NCBI RefSeq assembly: GCF_026239735.1
Contig: NZ_JAPIVT010000002.1
Location: 62,001-126,000 of the forward strand
Length of the DNA: 64,000 nt
Reading direction: 5' to 3'
Source of the DNA: Pedobacter sp. MC2016-05
GTDB taxonomy: Bacteria; Bacteroidota; Bacteroidia; Sphingobacteriales; Sphingobacteriaceae
Shown here: positions 16,979 to 27,027 of the stretch, one piece after another
Numbering within the stretch: position 1 is the first letter of the stretch
Layout of the letters: every line of letters begins with the position of its first letter
Translations under genes and position numbers: made by a program
Notes under the pieces: model-generated
What the model saw: only the letters and a program-made list of their open reading frames with translations
The model's database searches: none
What the model was told of the DNA's origin: nothing

Positions 16979-19402
16979 TTATTCATATTTAAGTGCAGTC
17001 ACTGGATCCATAGTCGCTGCTCTCTTGGCCTGAATGCTTACCGTTAATATCGCTATGGTGATGGAAACCACTGTTGCCACTATGAAAGGTAAAACAGGCA
17101 TATCAATCCGATAGGCAAACGCATCTAACCATTTTTTAATGAGAATATATGCAATTGGCCAGCTGATGACATTCGCAATGATCACCAATATTAAAAACGA
17201 CCTATTTAATAGGTGGATAATTTCGTAGTTAGCAGCGCCTAAAACTTTCCTAACGGCAACTTCTTTTGTTCTTCTTTTCGCAACAAAGGTTGATAATGCA
17301 AACAAGCCTAACAAAGACAATGAAACCGAAATCGTGCTAAATAGTACAATCATGTTCATAAACCTGTTGTTCTCCTCTAACACCTTATTCAACGAATCAT
17401 TCATGGTAACATACGACATTGGATAATTAGGATACGCAACTTTCCATTCGGCCTCGATTTTACGGATAATCTGGGCGCTATTTTCACTATCAAAACGAAC
17501 TAACACATTATTCGTCGTGGACATGCCACCCAAGTGGGTAACCTTATAAATAGTTGGCAGAACAGCCTTATCAAAGCCTTCGTTATGATAATCTTTTATG
17601 ACGCCAACAATCTGGAAAGTGTATTTTTCCTTATTACTTTTCACATCATACAGTTTACCCACAGGGTTTTTATCAATTAATTTAGCAGCGCTTTCATTGA
17701 TCACCACAGCGTTTACGGTGTCTTGTTTGTATTCTTTTGCAAAAATCCGCCCCTGCATTATTTTAACTCCTAGTGCCTGCAAGGCATCCATGCTTACCGT
17801 AACTGTATTTAAGGCAATGTTATTATCCTTATAAGTGATTTCTTCGGGAATGTTGAAAGCATTACCCATTACCTGCGTGGTGGTAGCGATGTATTTTACA
17901 CCTGGAATTTTTCGTAAGCGTTCGGCAAATTTTTCTTCATAATTGGTTCTGATATTGATTAAGTTTCCCTTATCGAAACCTAAATCTTTATTGCTTACAT
18001 ATTTTGTTTGCTGATACATTACACCAATAGCAATGATAAAAGTGACCGAGATTACGAATTGAAAAACCACCAAAACGTTCCGGATTGCTGTTCCTTTTAA
18101 ACCGTTGGCATAGTTGCCTTTTAAAACCGATACCGGATTGTAGTTTGATAAAACCCAAGATGGATAGAAACCAGCAAGCAGCGTTACGATGAAAAACAGC
18201 ATAACCAGTTCGAAAATCATCAACAATAGTCTTGGGTTATGCCAAAAACTTAAGGTTACATTGAAGTGTTGGTTAAATGCAGGCAATACTACCTCGACCA
18301 GAACAACGCATAGAAACAGTGCTACAACACTTTGCAAAGCAGACTCTAAAAGAAATTGTGTAAGTAGCTGATGTTTATTGGAACCTAAAACTTTTTTAAC
18401 GCCAACCTCTTTAGCCCGATTAACAGATTGAGCGGTTGCTAAATTTACAAAATTGATTACCGAGACTAAAAGCAAAAAAATAGAGATTCCAACTATAGGT
18501 TTTAATTTATCTTTCCAGCTGAGTTGTATGGCGGGATTTGCGTGTACCTCCGACAGCTGCAACGCTCTTAATCCAGGCTTTTTACCATCCTTGTAATAGT
18601 CATTGTAATTTATTTTTTGCTTAGCAAACGATGCTTTTTTAGCTTTGACATAAACTTGTTGTAGCGTCTTGTTTAAACTTACGCTATCCAAATCACCATA
18701 CATTTTAGCGTAAACCTGGCAATAGTGCTTGGCTGTAATGTTATCTGGATCTTTATCTTTTTCACCAGTCCTAACGATGGCATTGAAGCCTACAGTTTGC
18801 GGTGTTTGTGGCTCTTTTACCACTCCTGTAACTGTTAATTGCTGACCAGGATCATTTCTCCAGATCACCAGCTTTAGCGTTTTCCCTAAAACTTTGGTGG
18901 TGCCGAATAACTTGAGCGCAATACTTTCTTTTAATACAATTGATTTTGGCGATTTAAGGGCGGTTTCAGTGTTACCCTGTATAAACTGATGATCGAACAC
19001 ACTGAAAAAGCTGCTGTCAGCATCCTTAACTTTCTGTATCATTACCGGGTCTGCATGCTCAACCTTTACAGAATAACCAGAGTTCCAATCCCACTCCTGA
19101 TCTACTCTTGTAACGGCTATCGCCTGAGGGATATTTTCTTTAACCAAAGCTGCCATCCGACTATCAACAGCATCTTGCCAATGTTCCTTATTATCGGGCG
19201 TAAAAAAATCATGTTTCTCACGGATTTGATAAACATTTTTTAAATCCGGCGACCAGGAGTCGAAACTTTCCTCGTGATTGATGTACAGCAACATCAACAC
19301 AAAAGCCGTTAATCCAAGTGCCAATCCGCCTATATTTATGGCTGCATAAACCTTGTTTTTCCAAAGGTTCCGCCACGCGATTTTTAAGTTAAGTTTGAAC
19401 AT
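16979..19402 (-). CDS. ABC transporter permease, double FtsX/MacB_PCD type (permease 7 of 7)
   Basis: 807 residues, the longest of the set. Plan: TM1 (~20-43), periplasmic MacB-type domain (~50-275), three TMs of the first FtsX core (~285-410) with the cytoplasmic motif RAKEVGVKKVLGS, TM (~425-450), second periplasmic domain (~455-660), and a second FtsX core with TKEVAVRKVLGA, ending MDPVTALKYE. Its last core (SWPIAYILIKKWLDAFAYRIDMP) is most like permease 2, although the two genes are far apart in the array, so it was not generated by the latest local duplication. It is 85 bp upstream of the second ATPase. It likely works as a mechanotransmission-type or efflux permease; substrate unknown. 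Confidence 0.9.
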   Translation of the reverse strand: MFKLNLKIAWRNLWKNKVYAAINIGGLALGLTAFVLMLLYINHEESFDSWSPDLKNVYQIREKHDFFTPDNKEHWQDAVDSRMAALVKENIPQAIAVTRVDQEWDWNSGYSVKVEHADPVMIQKVKDADSSFFSVFDHQFIQGNTETALKSPKSIVLKESIALKLFGTTKVLGKTLKLVIWRNDPGQQLTVTGVVKEPQTPQTVGFNAIVRTGEKDKDPDNITAKHYCQVYAKMYGDLDSVSLNKTLQQVYVKAKKASFAKQKINYNDYYKDGKKPGLRALQLSEVHANPAIQLSWKDKLKPIVGISIFLLLVSVINFVNLATAQSVNRAKEVGVKKVLGSNKHQLLTQFLLESALQSVVALFLCVVLVEVVLPAFNQHFNVTLSFWHNPRLLLMIFELVMLFFIVTLLAGFYPSWVLSNYNPVSVLKGNYANGLKGTAIRNVLVVFQFVISVTFIIAIGVMYQQTKYVSNKDLGFDKGNLINIRTNYEEKFAERLRKIPGVKYIATTTQVMGNAFNIPEEITYKDNNIALNTVTVSMDALQALGVKIMQGRIFAKEYKQDTVNAVVINESAAKLIDKNPVGKLYDVKSNKEKYTFQIVGVIKDYHNEGFDKAVLPTIYKVTHLGGMSTTNNVLVRFDSENSAQIIRKIEAEWKVAYPNYPMSYVTMNDSLNKVLEENNRFMNMIVLFSTISVSLSLLGLFALSTFVAKRRTKEVAVRKVLGAANYEIIHLLNRSFLILVIIANVISWPIAYILIKKWLDAFAYRIDMPVLPFIVATVVSITIAILTVSIQAKRAATMDPVTALKYE

Positions 19403-19493
19403 ATTTCTAAAGGTTGAAGGATAAAAAAGGTTGAAGGCTGGAAGGTTCCGGATGCTTTAATCCTTCACCTTAAAACCTTTCACCTTCCGTCCT

Positions 19494-21884
19494 TTATTCA
19501 TATTTAAGTGCATCAATGGTATTGGCCACCGCAGCTTTGTAAGAACGGATGCTTACTGTTATTAAAGTTATTACCATTGAAATTATCATTGCCATGGCGA
19601 AAGGCCAAATACTGATTTCGATTCGGTAAGCAAAACCCGACAGCCATTTGGAAACAAACAAATATGCAAGCGGCCAAGCCACAAGGTTTGCAATGAAAAC
19701 CATAATCAGAAATGAGCCATTTAGCATTTTCACTAATTCTAAGGTTGATGCGCCCAAAACTTTTCTAATGGCTACTTCTTTAGTTCTTTGCGTGGCCACG
19801 AAAGACATCAGCCCAAATAACCCAATAAAAGAAATAAAGACAATTACACCAGCAAAAACTTTAAATAGAATACCCATTATTTTTTCGGTCTCGTATTGGC
19901 TATTGATACTCTCATTTACAAAGTTTGAGTAGTAAATCTGTTCTGGAAACAAACTATTCCATAACTTTTCAACTTGTTTGTTTGCTTCAAATATTTGTTT
20001 TGCATCTAACTTTATAGCCGCCCTCCAGTAACTATTTTTACCAGCAGAAATGGTTAAGCCAGATATATTGTCTTTTAGCGATAAATCATTAAAATCTTTT
20101 ATTACACCAATTATTGGGATATTTTGACCTGTAGAGTTAATCGTTTTTCCAATGGCTTCTTGCGGATTAGTAATGTGAACTTTCTTTAAAAAGGTTTCAT
20201 TAACCACATAGCCATTCGCTGTATCACTTTTAGCAAATAGTTTTCCGGCTATTAATTTTAAATCGAATAATGAAAAATAATCTTCATCGGCTTTCATTCT
20301 CCTCACCTCGAAATCTTTATTTTTAATTCCATTAAATGTAAAATCAGATGAATTTATATTTGGCGACAAAGGAGCATCCTGACAATAACTAACTTTTTTA
20401 ACACCAGGAATTTTCAACAATCTTTCCTTAAAATTTTCATGTTTTAGCCTATTCAAACTATCATTAGGCACACCAACCATAATCACTTCGTTCGCATTAA
20501 AACCGAGCTGTTTTTGCTGTACATACTCCATCTGGCGCATTACCACAATTGTGCTAATAATTAAAATGATGGCAATTGAAAACTGAACAACAACTAATAC
20601 TTTTCGCAAGCTTAATCCACCATTATTCAACATAATTTTACTTTTAATTGCTAATGCTGGAGTAAAACCGGACATGATGATAGCCGGATAAAAACCCGCT
20701 AGCAAGCCAACGAACAACACCAAACAAAGCATGAATAAAAAAATGATTGGATGCTGAAACAGACCAACAGCAATATTTCCTTTAAATAGATTTTCCATCT
20801 GAGGAATAGCTAATTCTGCTAATACACAAGCAATAAGCATAGCCGCTAACGTTACCAAAAAAGTTTCGGTTAAAAATTGCACAATTAATTGTTTACGTAA
20901 ACTCCCCATCACTTTCCTAACACCCACTTCTTTAGCTCTATTTATAGCTTGGGCTGTACTTAAATTAACAAAGTTGATGCAAGCAGTAATAATTAAAAAA
21001 AGTGCAATAATTCCCAATCCATAAATTTGGTTTTTACTAATGGTGAGGTTAGAAAAGTTATCATAATGTTCACTAAAATGGATGTCTCGTAATGCTTCTA
21101 ATTTGTTGTTTTGATTGCCAGCTACTTTTCTGTCGGCATAATTCTTCTTATTAAATTGCGCCAATGATGTTTCGATATCTTTAGCTTTCAAACCATCTTT
21201 TAATAATATGTAAAACTCATTTCCAGAACTCACACAATCCCAGCATTCATCATTTTTATTTGGATAAGTTTGATAACTCACCATTATATTAAGTGGGAAA
21301 CTGCTGTTCTTTGGCATATCCTTAAATACACCACTAACCTTTAGCAAGGTTTTATTACCCATTGTTACGTTTTTACCTATCGCATTTTGCGCATTACCAA
21401 AATAATGCTTGGCAGCTGTTTCTGATAATGCTACTGTATTAGGTTCATTTAATGCTGTAGTTGGTTTTGCATACAACCACTGCATCCCGAAAATTTCGAA
21501 AAAATCAGGTTCAACGTAATAAATGGTCTCATCTTTTTTAATTACATCCTTTCCAGTAGCATCTTTAACACGGACAATGTTCCAATTTCTAAAAATTGCC
21601 GCAGCTTTTTCTATTCCAACAATTTCGTTCTTAGCTGTTTTTACGGCTGGAATTGCAACTGCATTCGAATAATCATCAAAAGCATCGTATTTCCAATCGG
21701 TTACAAAGCGATAAATTCGATCTTCATTTTTAATGCCTTCATCAAAACTTAACTGATAGCGAATAAATAAAAAGATAAGTATACAACTCGCCATTCCGAT
21801 TGATAACCCAAGAATATTGATAAGCGTATAACCTTTGTTCTTCCAAAGGTTCCGCCACGCGATTTTTAAGTTAAGTTTGAACAT
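19494..21884 (-). CDS. ABC transporter permease, double FtsX/MacB_PCD type (permease 6 of 7)
   Basis: 796 residues from the ATG at 21884, where the array-wide MFKLNLKIAWRNLWKNKG begins; an earlier in-frame start would add 17 unrelated residues. It has eight predicted TMs, one after the short N-terminal amphipathic helix and the rest in two FtsX cores (RAKEVGVRKVMGS, TKEVAIRKVLGAS), with two periplasmic domains (~50-285 and ~455-670). Very close to permease 5: both share FIRYQxSFDEG, KNEDRIYR, the KxxYGLxII segment and the same C-terminal core, so they are a recent tandem duplication. It ends VANTIDALKYE. Confidence 0.9.
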   Translation of the reverse strand: MFKLNLKIAWRNLWKNKGYTLINILGLSIGMASCILIFLFIRYQLSFDEGIKNEDRIYRFVTDWKYDAFDDYSNAVAIPAVKTAKNEIVGIEKAAAIFRNWNIVRVKDATGKDVIKKDETIYYVEPDFFEIFGMQWLYAKPTTALNEPNTVALSETAAKHYFGNAQNAIGKNVTMGNKTLLKVSGVFKDMPKNSSFPLNIMVSYQTYPNKNDECWDCVSSGNEFYILLKDGLKAKDIETSLAQFNKKNYADRKVAGNQNNKLEALRDIHFSEHYDNFSNLTISKNQIYGLGIIALFLIITACINFVNLSTAQAINRAKEVGVRKVMGSLRKQLIVQFLTETFLVTLAAMLIACVLAELAIPQMENLFKGNIAVGLFQHPIIFLFMLCLVLFVGLLAGFYPAIIMSGFTPALAIKSKIMLNNGGLSLRKVLVVVQFSIAIILIISTIVVMRQMEYVQQKQLGFNANEVIMVGVPNDSLNRLKHENFKERLLKIPGVKKVSYCQDAPLSPNINSSDFTFNGIKNKDFEVRRMKADEDYFSLFDLKLIAGKLFAKSDTANGYVVNETFLKKVHITNPQEAIGKTINSTGQNIPIIGVIKDFNDLSLKDNISGLTISAGKNSYWRAAIKLDAKQIFEANKQVEKLWNSLFPEQIYYSNFVNESINSQYETEKIMGILFKVFAGVIVFISFIGLFGLMSFVATQRTKEVAIRKVLGASTLELVKMLNGSFLIMVFIANLVAWPLAYLFVSKWLSGFAYRIEISIWPFAMAMIISMVITLITVSIRSYKAAVANTIDALKYE

Positions 21885-21962
21885 ATTTGTGTTTAAAGTT
21901 GTAAGTTTTATGTTATACGTTTTCTTACCTACCACCTGAAACGTACAACTTAAAACTTTTAG

Positions 21963-24362
21963 TTATTCATATTTTAGTGCATCAATTGTGTTGGCAACAG
22001 CAGCTTTATAAGAGCGGATGGAAACTGTTATTAAAGTTATAGCCATTGAAATAATCATGGCAATTACAAACGGCCAGATACTCAAATCTATCCGATAGGT
22101 AAAACCAGAAAGCCATTTTGAAACTAGTAAATAAGCCAATGGCCAAGCCACCAGGTTTGCGATAAAAACCATCCATAAAAATGATCCATTTAACATTTTT
22201 ACTAACTCAACCGTCGAGGCTCCAAGTACCTTTCTAATGGCTACCTCTTTGGTTCGCTGAGTGGCTACGAAAGAAATTAGGCCGAATAATCCAATGAAGG
22301 AAATGAAGATAATCACACCTGCAAATACTTTAAAAAGTGTTCCCATAATACGTTCAAGTTCGTAATACTGGCTAATATCATCGTCAACAAAAGATGAATT
22401 ATAAAAATTCTCGGGATAAGTTTTGTTCCAGATTTCTTCTACCTGCGGCATCACGGTTATAATTTGTTTACTATCCATTTTAATAGCGAGGTTTCTATAA
22501 TTTTCTTTTAAAGAAAATATTACTACCGGCGATATCGGTTCGTGCAGACTCAAATTATTAAAATCTTTTACTACTCCCACAACAGTTGCTTGTTTGCCCC
22601 AAATCGTTATTTTCTTACCTAAGGCATCATTAAAATTAACGACGTTGAGTTTTTTCAAAGCAGTTTCATTTACTACTAATTCTCTAATGGTATCGCTTTT
22701 TGCAAAACCTCTTCCAGCCACAAAAGTTAACCCAAATGTTTTAAAATATTGATCATCAGCAACCTTAGTATTTAATTGGAAATTCGCTTTCTCGGAACCG
22801 TTATAACTAAAATTAGTTTCGTTATTACTACTAGATGATGGCGGCGTTCTGCAAAAACTGGTAAATAGTACGCCAGGAATTTTAGCAATTCTCTCCTTTA
22901 AAATATTGAATTTTAAAAGACTCAAGCTATCGTTACGAACGCTTACCATGGCGATAGCTGATGGATTAAAACCTAATGGTTTCTCTCTCGTATATTTCAT
23001 TTGATTCAACACTACAAACGTGCCGATAATTAAGATGATGGTTATGGTAAATTGAACTACAACGAGCACTTTACGCAAGCTTAAGCCGCCTGCATTGGCT
23101 GTTATTTTATTTTTTATAGCCAAAGCCGGACTAAAGCCAGACATGACCATTGCTGGATAAAAGCCTGCGAGAAAACTTACGATAATGACTAAGCCGATCA
23201 TAAATACAAAAATGATAGGATGCTGAATGACGCTAAAAGAAATATTCTCGTTAAATAAACTCTTCATTCCAGGTAAAGCAACTTCAGTTAATACACATGC
23301 TACAAGCAATGCAAATACGCTAATAGTTAGGGTTTCTGTTAGAAATTGAACAACCAATTGTTTTCTTAAACTGCCCATCACCTTACGCACACCAACTTCT
23401 TTACTCCTGCTTACAGCTTGAGCGGTTGCTAAATTTATAAAGTTGATGCAGGCAGTTAATAATAAAAATGCACCGATGATGGCCAACCCATAAAGCTCTT
23501 TTTTGGGTACTGTTTTGTTGGCAAAATTCCCTAAATCTGCATTGTAATGAATATCAGTCAGCGACTGGGCGCCTATTTCTTCTTTCATACCAGCGTCTTT
23601 AGAAAAGTATTTTTCAGAAAATTTAGGGAGAATGCTTCGTAACTGTTCAATTGAAACACTATTTTTGAGTAGAAAAAAACATTGATCGTTTGATGACGTG
23701 TTGCTCCAATCGGTTAGCTTCTGATCTGGATAATTTTGAAAGGTTTTATAAGAAACCACAATATGGAGTGGAAATGAGCTGTTCTCAGGCATTTCCTGCA
23801 AAATTCCTGTCACCTTAAAATCCTCCCTGTTCTGGAAATTGATGGTTTTACCGATGGCCTTATTCCAATTGCCAAAAAGTTTTTTAGCCATGTCTTTTGA
23901 TAATACCACAGTATTTGGCTCGCTTAAAGATTGCACTGGATTTCCTTGTAGCCAATCAAAACTCATAATTTGGAAAAACTCTGGTTCAGCATAAAAAACA
24001 TCTTCTAAAACCTTTACACGTTCTTTGCCGGCTGCATCTTTTATTTTTATGATTCCGCCATCCTGACGAATAGCGCCCACTTTTTCAATTTCATTTTTGA
24101 AATCATTTCTTAGTGCTGCCGGAGCAGGTTTTGGCACTCCCTCAGATTCTTCAAATCCATCGGCGGATGTCCAATTGGTAGTTAAACGGTAAATTCGATC
24201 CTCGTTTTTAAAGCCTTCATCAAAACTCATTTGATAACGGATGAAAATAAAAATGAGGATACAACTGGCCATTCCAATGGATAAACCAAGAACGTTGATG
24301 AAAGTATAACCCTTGTTTTTCCAAAGGTTTCGCCAGGCGATTTTTAAGTTGAGTTTGAACAT
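21963..24362 (-). CDS. ABC transporter permease, double FtsX/MacB_PCD type (permease 5 of 7)
   Basis: 799 residues with the array's usual plan; coupling motifs RSKEVGVRKVMGS and TKEVAIRKVLGAS. It is the near twin of permease 6, but the first periplasmic domain differs (TTNWTSADGFEESEGVPKP against VTDWKYDAFDDYSNAVAIP), as expected if that domain carries specificity. Its upstream spacer is 184 bp, one of the longest in the array, and contains a strong hairpin just after permease 4, so permeases 5-7 may be expressed differently from 1-4. The 78-bp spacer to permease 6 carries an imperfect palindrome. Confidence 0.9.
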   Translation of the reverse strand: MFKLNLKIAWRNLWKNKGYTFINVLGLSIGMASCILIFIFIRYQMSFDEGFKNEDRIYRLTTNWTSADGFEESEGVPKPAPAALRNDFKNEIEKVGAIRQDGGIIKIKDAAGKERVKVLEDVFYAEPEFFQIMSFDWLQGNPVQSLSEPNTVVLSKDMAKKLFGNWNKAIGKTINFQNREDFKVTGILQEMPENSSFPLHIVVSYKTFQNYPDQKLTDWSNTSSNDQCFFLLKNSVSIEQLRSILPKFSEKYFSKDAGMKEEIGAQSLTDIHYNADLGNFANKTVPKKELYGLAIIGAFLLLTACINFINLATAQAVSRSKEVGVRKVMGSLRKQLVVQFLTETLTISVFALLVACVLTEVALPGMKSLFNENISFSVIQHPIIFVFMIGLVIIVSFLAGFYPAMVMSGFSPALAIKNKITANAGGLSLRKVLVVVQFTITIILIIGTFVVLNQMKYTREKPLGFNPSAIAMVSVRNDSLSLLKFNILKERIAKIPGVLFTSFCRTPPSSSSNNETNFSYNGSEKANFQLNTKVADDQYFKTFGLTFVAGRGFAKSDTIRELVVNETALKKLNVVNFNDALGKKITIWGKQATVVGVVKDFNNLSLHEPISPVVIFSLKENYRNLAIKMDSKQIITVMPQVEEIWNKTYPENFYNSSFVDDDISQYYELERIMGTLFKVFAGVIIFISFIGLFGLISFVATQRTKEVAIRKVLGASTVELVKMLNGSFLWMVFIANLVAWPLAYLLVSKWLSGFTYRIDLSIWPFVIAMIISMAITLITVSIRSYKAAVANTIDALKYE

Positions 24363-24503
24363 GTTTTTAATTTGCTGGAGAATTTCAGTTTTGAAATGAA
24401 GCTTTCTGACCTGATGCTGCTTATGCCAATTTTATACCACTATAAACAACCGGTTTCAATAAGTTGATTATCAGTAATTTACAATAAATCAGCGATATAA
24501 ACT

Positions 24504-24539
24504 GTTCGATTCCGAACAAATGTTTGTTCAAAATCGAAC
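24504..24539 (-). other. Long stem-loop after permease 4
   Basis: Arms 24504-24520 and 24523-24539 form a 17-bp inverted repeat. The only two mismatches (CC against TT read on the DNA) become G-U pairs in the minus-strand transcript, so the stem is complete only in RNA made from the operon strand. It starts 7 nt past the permease 4 stop. No U-run follows, so it is more likely an mRNA stabiliser or processing site than an intrinsic terminator. The rest of the spacer shows no clear promoter. Confidence 0.65.
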
Positions 24540-24546
24540 GGACAGG

Positions 24547-26919
24547 TTATTCATATTTAAGTGCATCGACAGCATTTGCTTTTGCAACCTTTATCGATTG
24601 AATACTGACCGTCAAAACGGCAATCAGGAAAGAAACCGCAAAGGCCATTACAAAAGGTAAAACCGATATATTGATCCGATACTCGAATGCCGACAACCAT
24701 TTGTTTATGATGACATATGCTAAAGGGAATGCAATCAAATTGGCAATTGCCACTAGCTTGACAAAATCTTTATTGAGTAAGGTAAGTATATGGCTTGTGC
24801 TTGCGCCTAACACCTTCCTGATGCTAATCTCCTTTTTGCGCTGTTCTGCCATAAACAATGCTAATCCAAGTAAGCCTAAGCAAGAAATAAAAATTGCAAA
24901 ACCTCCAAACCAATTAGAGAGCGTTCCTAAAAGCTTTTCAGAATTATATTTTTCTTCAAATGAATCACTCACAAATACCCGATCTACCGGATAATCGGGA
25001 TTTATCGCTTTCACCATTGCATCGATTTTTGATAACGAGGCGCTTATATTTTCAGCTTCATTTAAGCGAATTAGAATTACACCTCCATCATCATGATAGG
25101 CTCTGTTGAAAATCATTGGCGCAACTTTTTGATAGGGCGATTCTGCGACAAAATCCTTCATCACACCGATAATGGTACATTTATATTCTCCATAATCAAT
25201 CACAGTTCCTACCGGGTTTTTAAGCGACATTATTTTGGCTGCAGCTTCATTGATTAAAACTTTATTGGAATCGCCAGGAAATTCGATTTTAAATTCTCTT
25301 CCTGCTATCATCTCGGTACCGGTAGTTGCAATAAAATCGTAACCAATTCCACGTTGATTAAATAAAACCTTGTCGTTAGTATTTTTTCCAGGCCAATTGA
25401 TATCTGAGGTGTTATTACCCCCTTCATCAATATTCATACTCAACAAAGACACGTTGGTCGCAGCCCCGGATTTCAGAATCTGGGTTTTTAAAAGTTCAAG
25501 TTTACTCGTTTCCTTTAAGTTACCTAATGCTGCCATTTGAACTAAATTCCCCTGACTATAACCTAATGGTTTATTTTTAATATAAGTTAACTGCTGATAA
25601 ATTACCACTGTGCAAATAATTAAACATGCTGCAAATACGAATTGGGAAACGACAAGCACTTTTCTAACAGAAATGGCTGAACCCGTTTTTACGCCGAAAC
25701 CTTTTAGCACCTTAACGGGATCGAAAGATGAGAGATAGAATGCAGGATAGCTGCCTGCAAGCAACCCTGTAACTAGCACCAGACCAACCAAGGTAAGCCA
25801 GTATCGCCAATCGTTGTATTGAATTATTAAGTTGATATTTAGGATGGAATTAAAATATGGAAGACTAATTTCTACTAAGATAAACGCGATTATTGTTCCG
25901 ATGAGGGCCAGTAAAGTGCTTTCTAAAATAAACTGAGCAACAAGTGCTTTTCTGCTAGACCCAATTGCTTTACGGACACCAACTTCTTTTGCTCTTTTCT
26001 CGGACCGGGCGGTAGATAAATTCATAAAATTTACACAAGCTATCAGCAGGATACAGATGGCGAGCATGAAAAAAATTCGTAACTGGTCTATTTTTCCTCC
26101 CGCAGATTTACCGTTTTCAAACTCATTGTAAAGATGTAATTTGGAAAGGGGATGCAGAAAAAGTTCATTATTATCTAGCTTGCTATCATGAACTTTATAT
26201 ATGTTTTTAAGAGAAGCATTTAATTTCTCAAACAAATCACTATTTTGAAGTTCCACAATGGTTAAACAAAAGTTGCTTCCCCAGCCTTGCTCCTTGATCC
26301 ATTTTTGTTTTTGTTCATTTAATTTCCAAGGCATCAAATAATCAAATTTGATGCTGGTGTTTTCTGGTAAATCAGCGATAACGGCTTCAACTTTTAGTCC
26401 ATCCTCATTATCAAGTTTTACAATTTTACCAAGTGGATTTTGGTTTCCAAATAATTTATGCGCTAGTGATTGAGTAAGAATAACACTATTTATATTATCA
26501 AGTGGAGAAAAAGCATTCCCACTTAAAAATTTGTAGTCGAGTATTTTGATAAATTCCGGATCGGCAAATAAACCTTTATTCTTGATTTTTTTATCATCGT
26601 AGCTGATTAGTTGCTCAAATGGGTAGGAAGATCTTGCTGCATTAACAACTGCAGGATATTTGGCTTTTAATTCTGGCGCTAACAATCCAGGCGTCCAGGC
26701 CCAGGTGTGCACTTTTCCATTGGCCGTCATATTGGTATGCGCTACGTAAGTCGTTTTGTAGTTTTCATACTGTTTATCGAAACTAAACTCGTAAGAAACG
26801 TACAGCAATAACAGCATACAGCTCGCCAATCCGATAGCTAATCCACCGATATTAATCAAGCTGAACCCCTTGTTTTTCCAAAGGTTTCGTAATGCGATTT
26901 TTAAGTTAAGTTTGAACAT
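24547..26919 (-). CDS. ABC transporter permease, double FtsX/MacB_PCD type (permease 4 of 7)
   Basis: 790 residues; coupling motifs RAKEVGVRKAIGSS and KKEISIRKVLGAS. It is the close paralogue of permease 1: shared ASCMxLLLYV, the W-T-P motif in the first periplasmic domain (AWTPGLLAPEL here, AWTPNVMADEV there), ADLPENTSIKFDYLMPW, FVxESPYQKVAPMIF and the final core AFPLAYVIINKWLSAFEYRI. The two are separated by two unrelated permeases, so the duplication was dispersed or involved a larger block. Eight TMs, two periplasmic domains, ends AVDALKYE. Confidence 0.9.
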   Translation of the reverse strand: MFKLNLKIALRNLWKNKGFSLINIGGLAIGLASCMLLLLYVSYEFSFDKQYENYKTTYVAHTNMTANGKVHTWAWTPGLLAPELKAKYPAVVNAARSSYPFEQLISYDDKKIKNKGLFADPEFIKILDYKFLSGNAFSPLDNINSVILTQSLAHKLFGNQNPLGKIVKLDNEDGLKVEAVIADLPENTSIKFDYLMPWKLNEQKQKWIKEQGWGSNFCLTIVELQNSDLFEKLNASLKNIYKVHDSKLDNNELFLHPLSKLHLYNEFENGKSAGGKIDQLRIFFMLAICILLIACVNFMNLSTARSEKRAKEVGVRKAIGSSRKALVAQFILESTLLALIGTIIAFILVEISLPYFNSILNINLIIQYNDWRYWLTLVGLVLVTGLLAGSYPAFYLSSFDPVKVLKGFGVKTGSAISVRKVLVVSQFVFAACLIICTVVIYQQLTYIKNKPLGYSQGNLVQMAALGNLKETSKLELLKTQILKSGAATNVSLLSMNIDEGGNNTSDINWPGKNTNDKVLFNQRGIGYDFIATTGTEMIAGREFKIEFPGDSNKVLINEAAAKIMSLKNPVGTVIDYGEYKCTIIGVMKDFVAESPYQKVAPMIFNRAYHDDGGVILIRLNEAENISASLSKIDAMVKAINPDYPVDRVFVSDSFEEKYNSEKLLGTLSNWFGGFAIFISCLGLLGLALFMAEQRKKEISIRKVLGASTSHILTLLNKDFVKLVAIANLIAFPLAYVIINKWLSAFEYRINISVLPFVMAFAVSFLIAVLTVSIQSIKVAKANAVDALKYE

Positions 26920-26923
26920 AATT

Positions 26924-27027
26924 GGTTACGGGTTATGTGTTACCTGTTGCGAGCTCAGACTTATAACTGGTAACCCGCAACTGTTAACTCGATTCTATTC
27001 GTATTTCAAAGCATCAACCGGATTAGC
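26924..27027. repeat. Spacer direct repeat, copy 1 (permease 4/3 junction)
   Basis: This 104-bp stretch matches 29379-29482 at 100 of 104 positions. It covers the whole spacer and the last codons (DALKYE) of the upstream permease. It is internally palindromic (GGTTACGGGTTATG against GGTAACCCGCAAC). The identity is far higher than between the genes themselves, pointing to recent duplication or gene conversion of the spacer. Confidence 0.8.
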
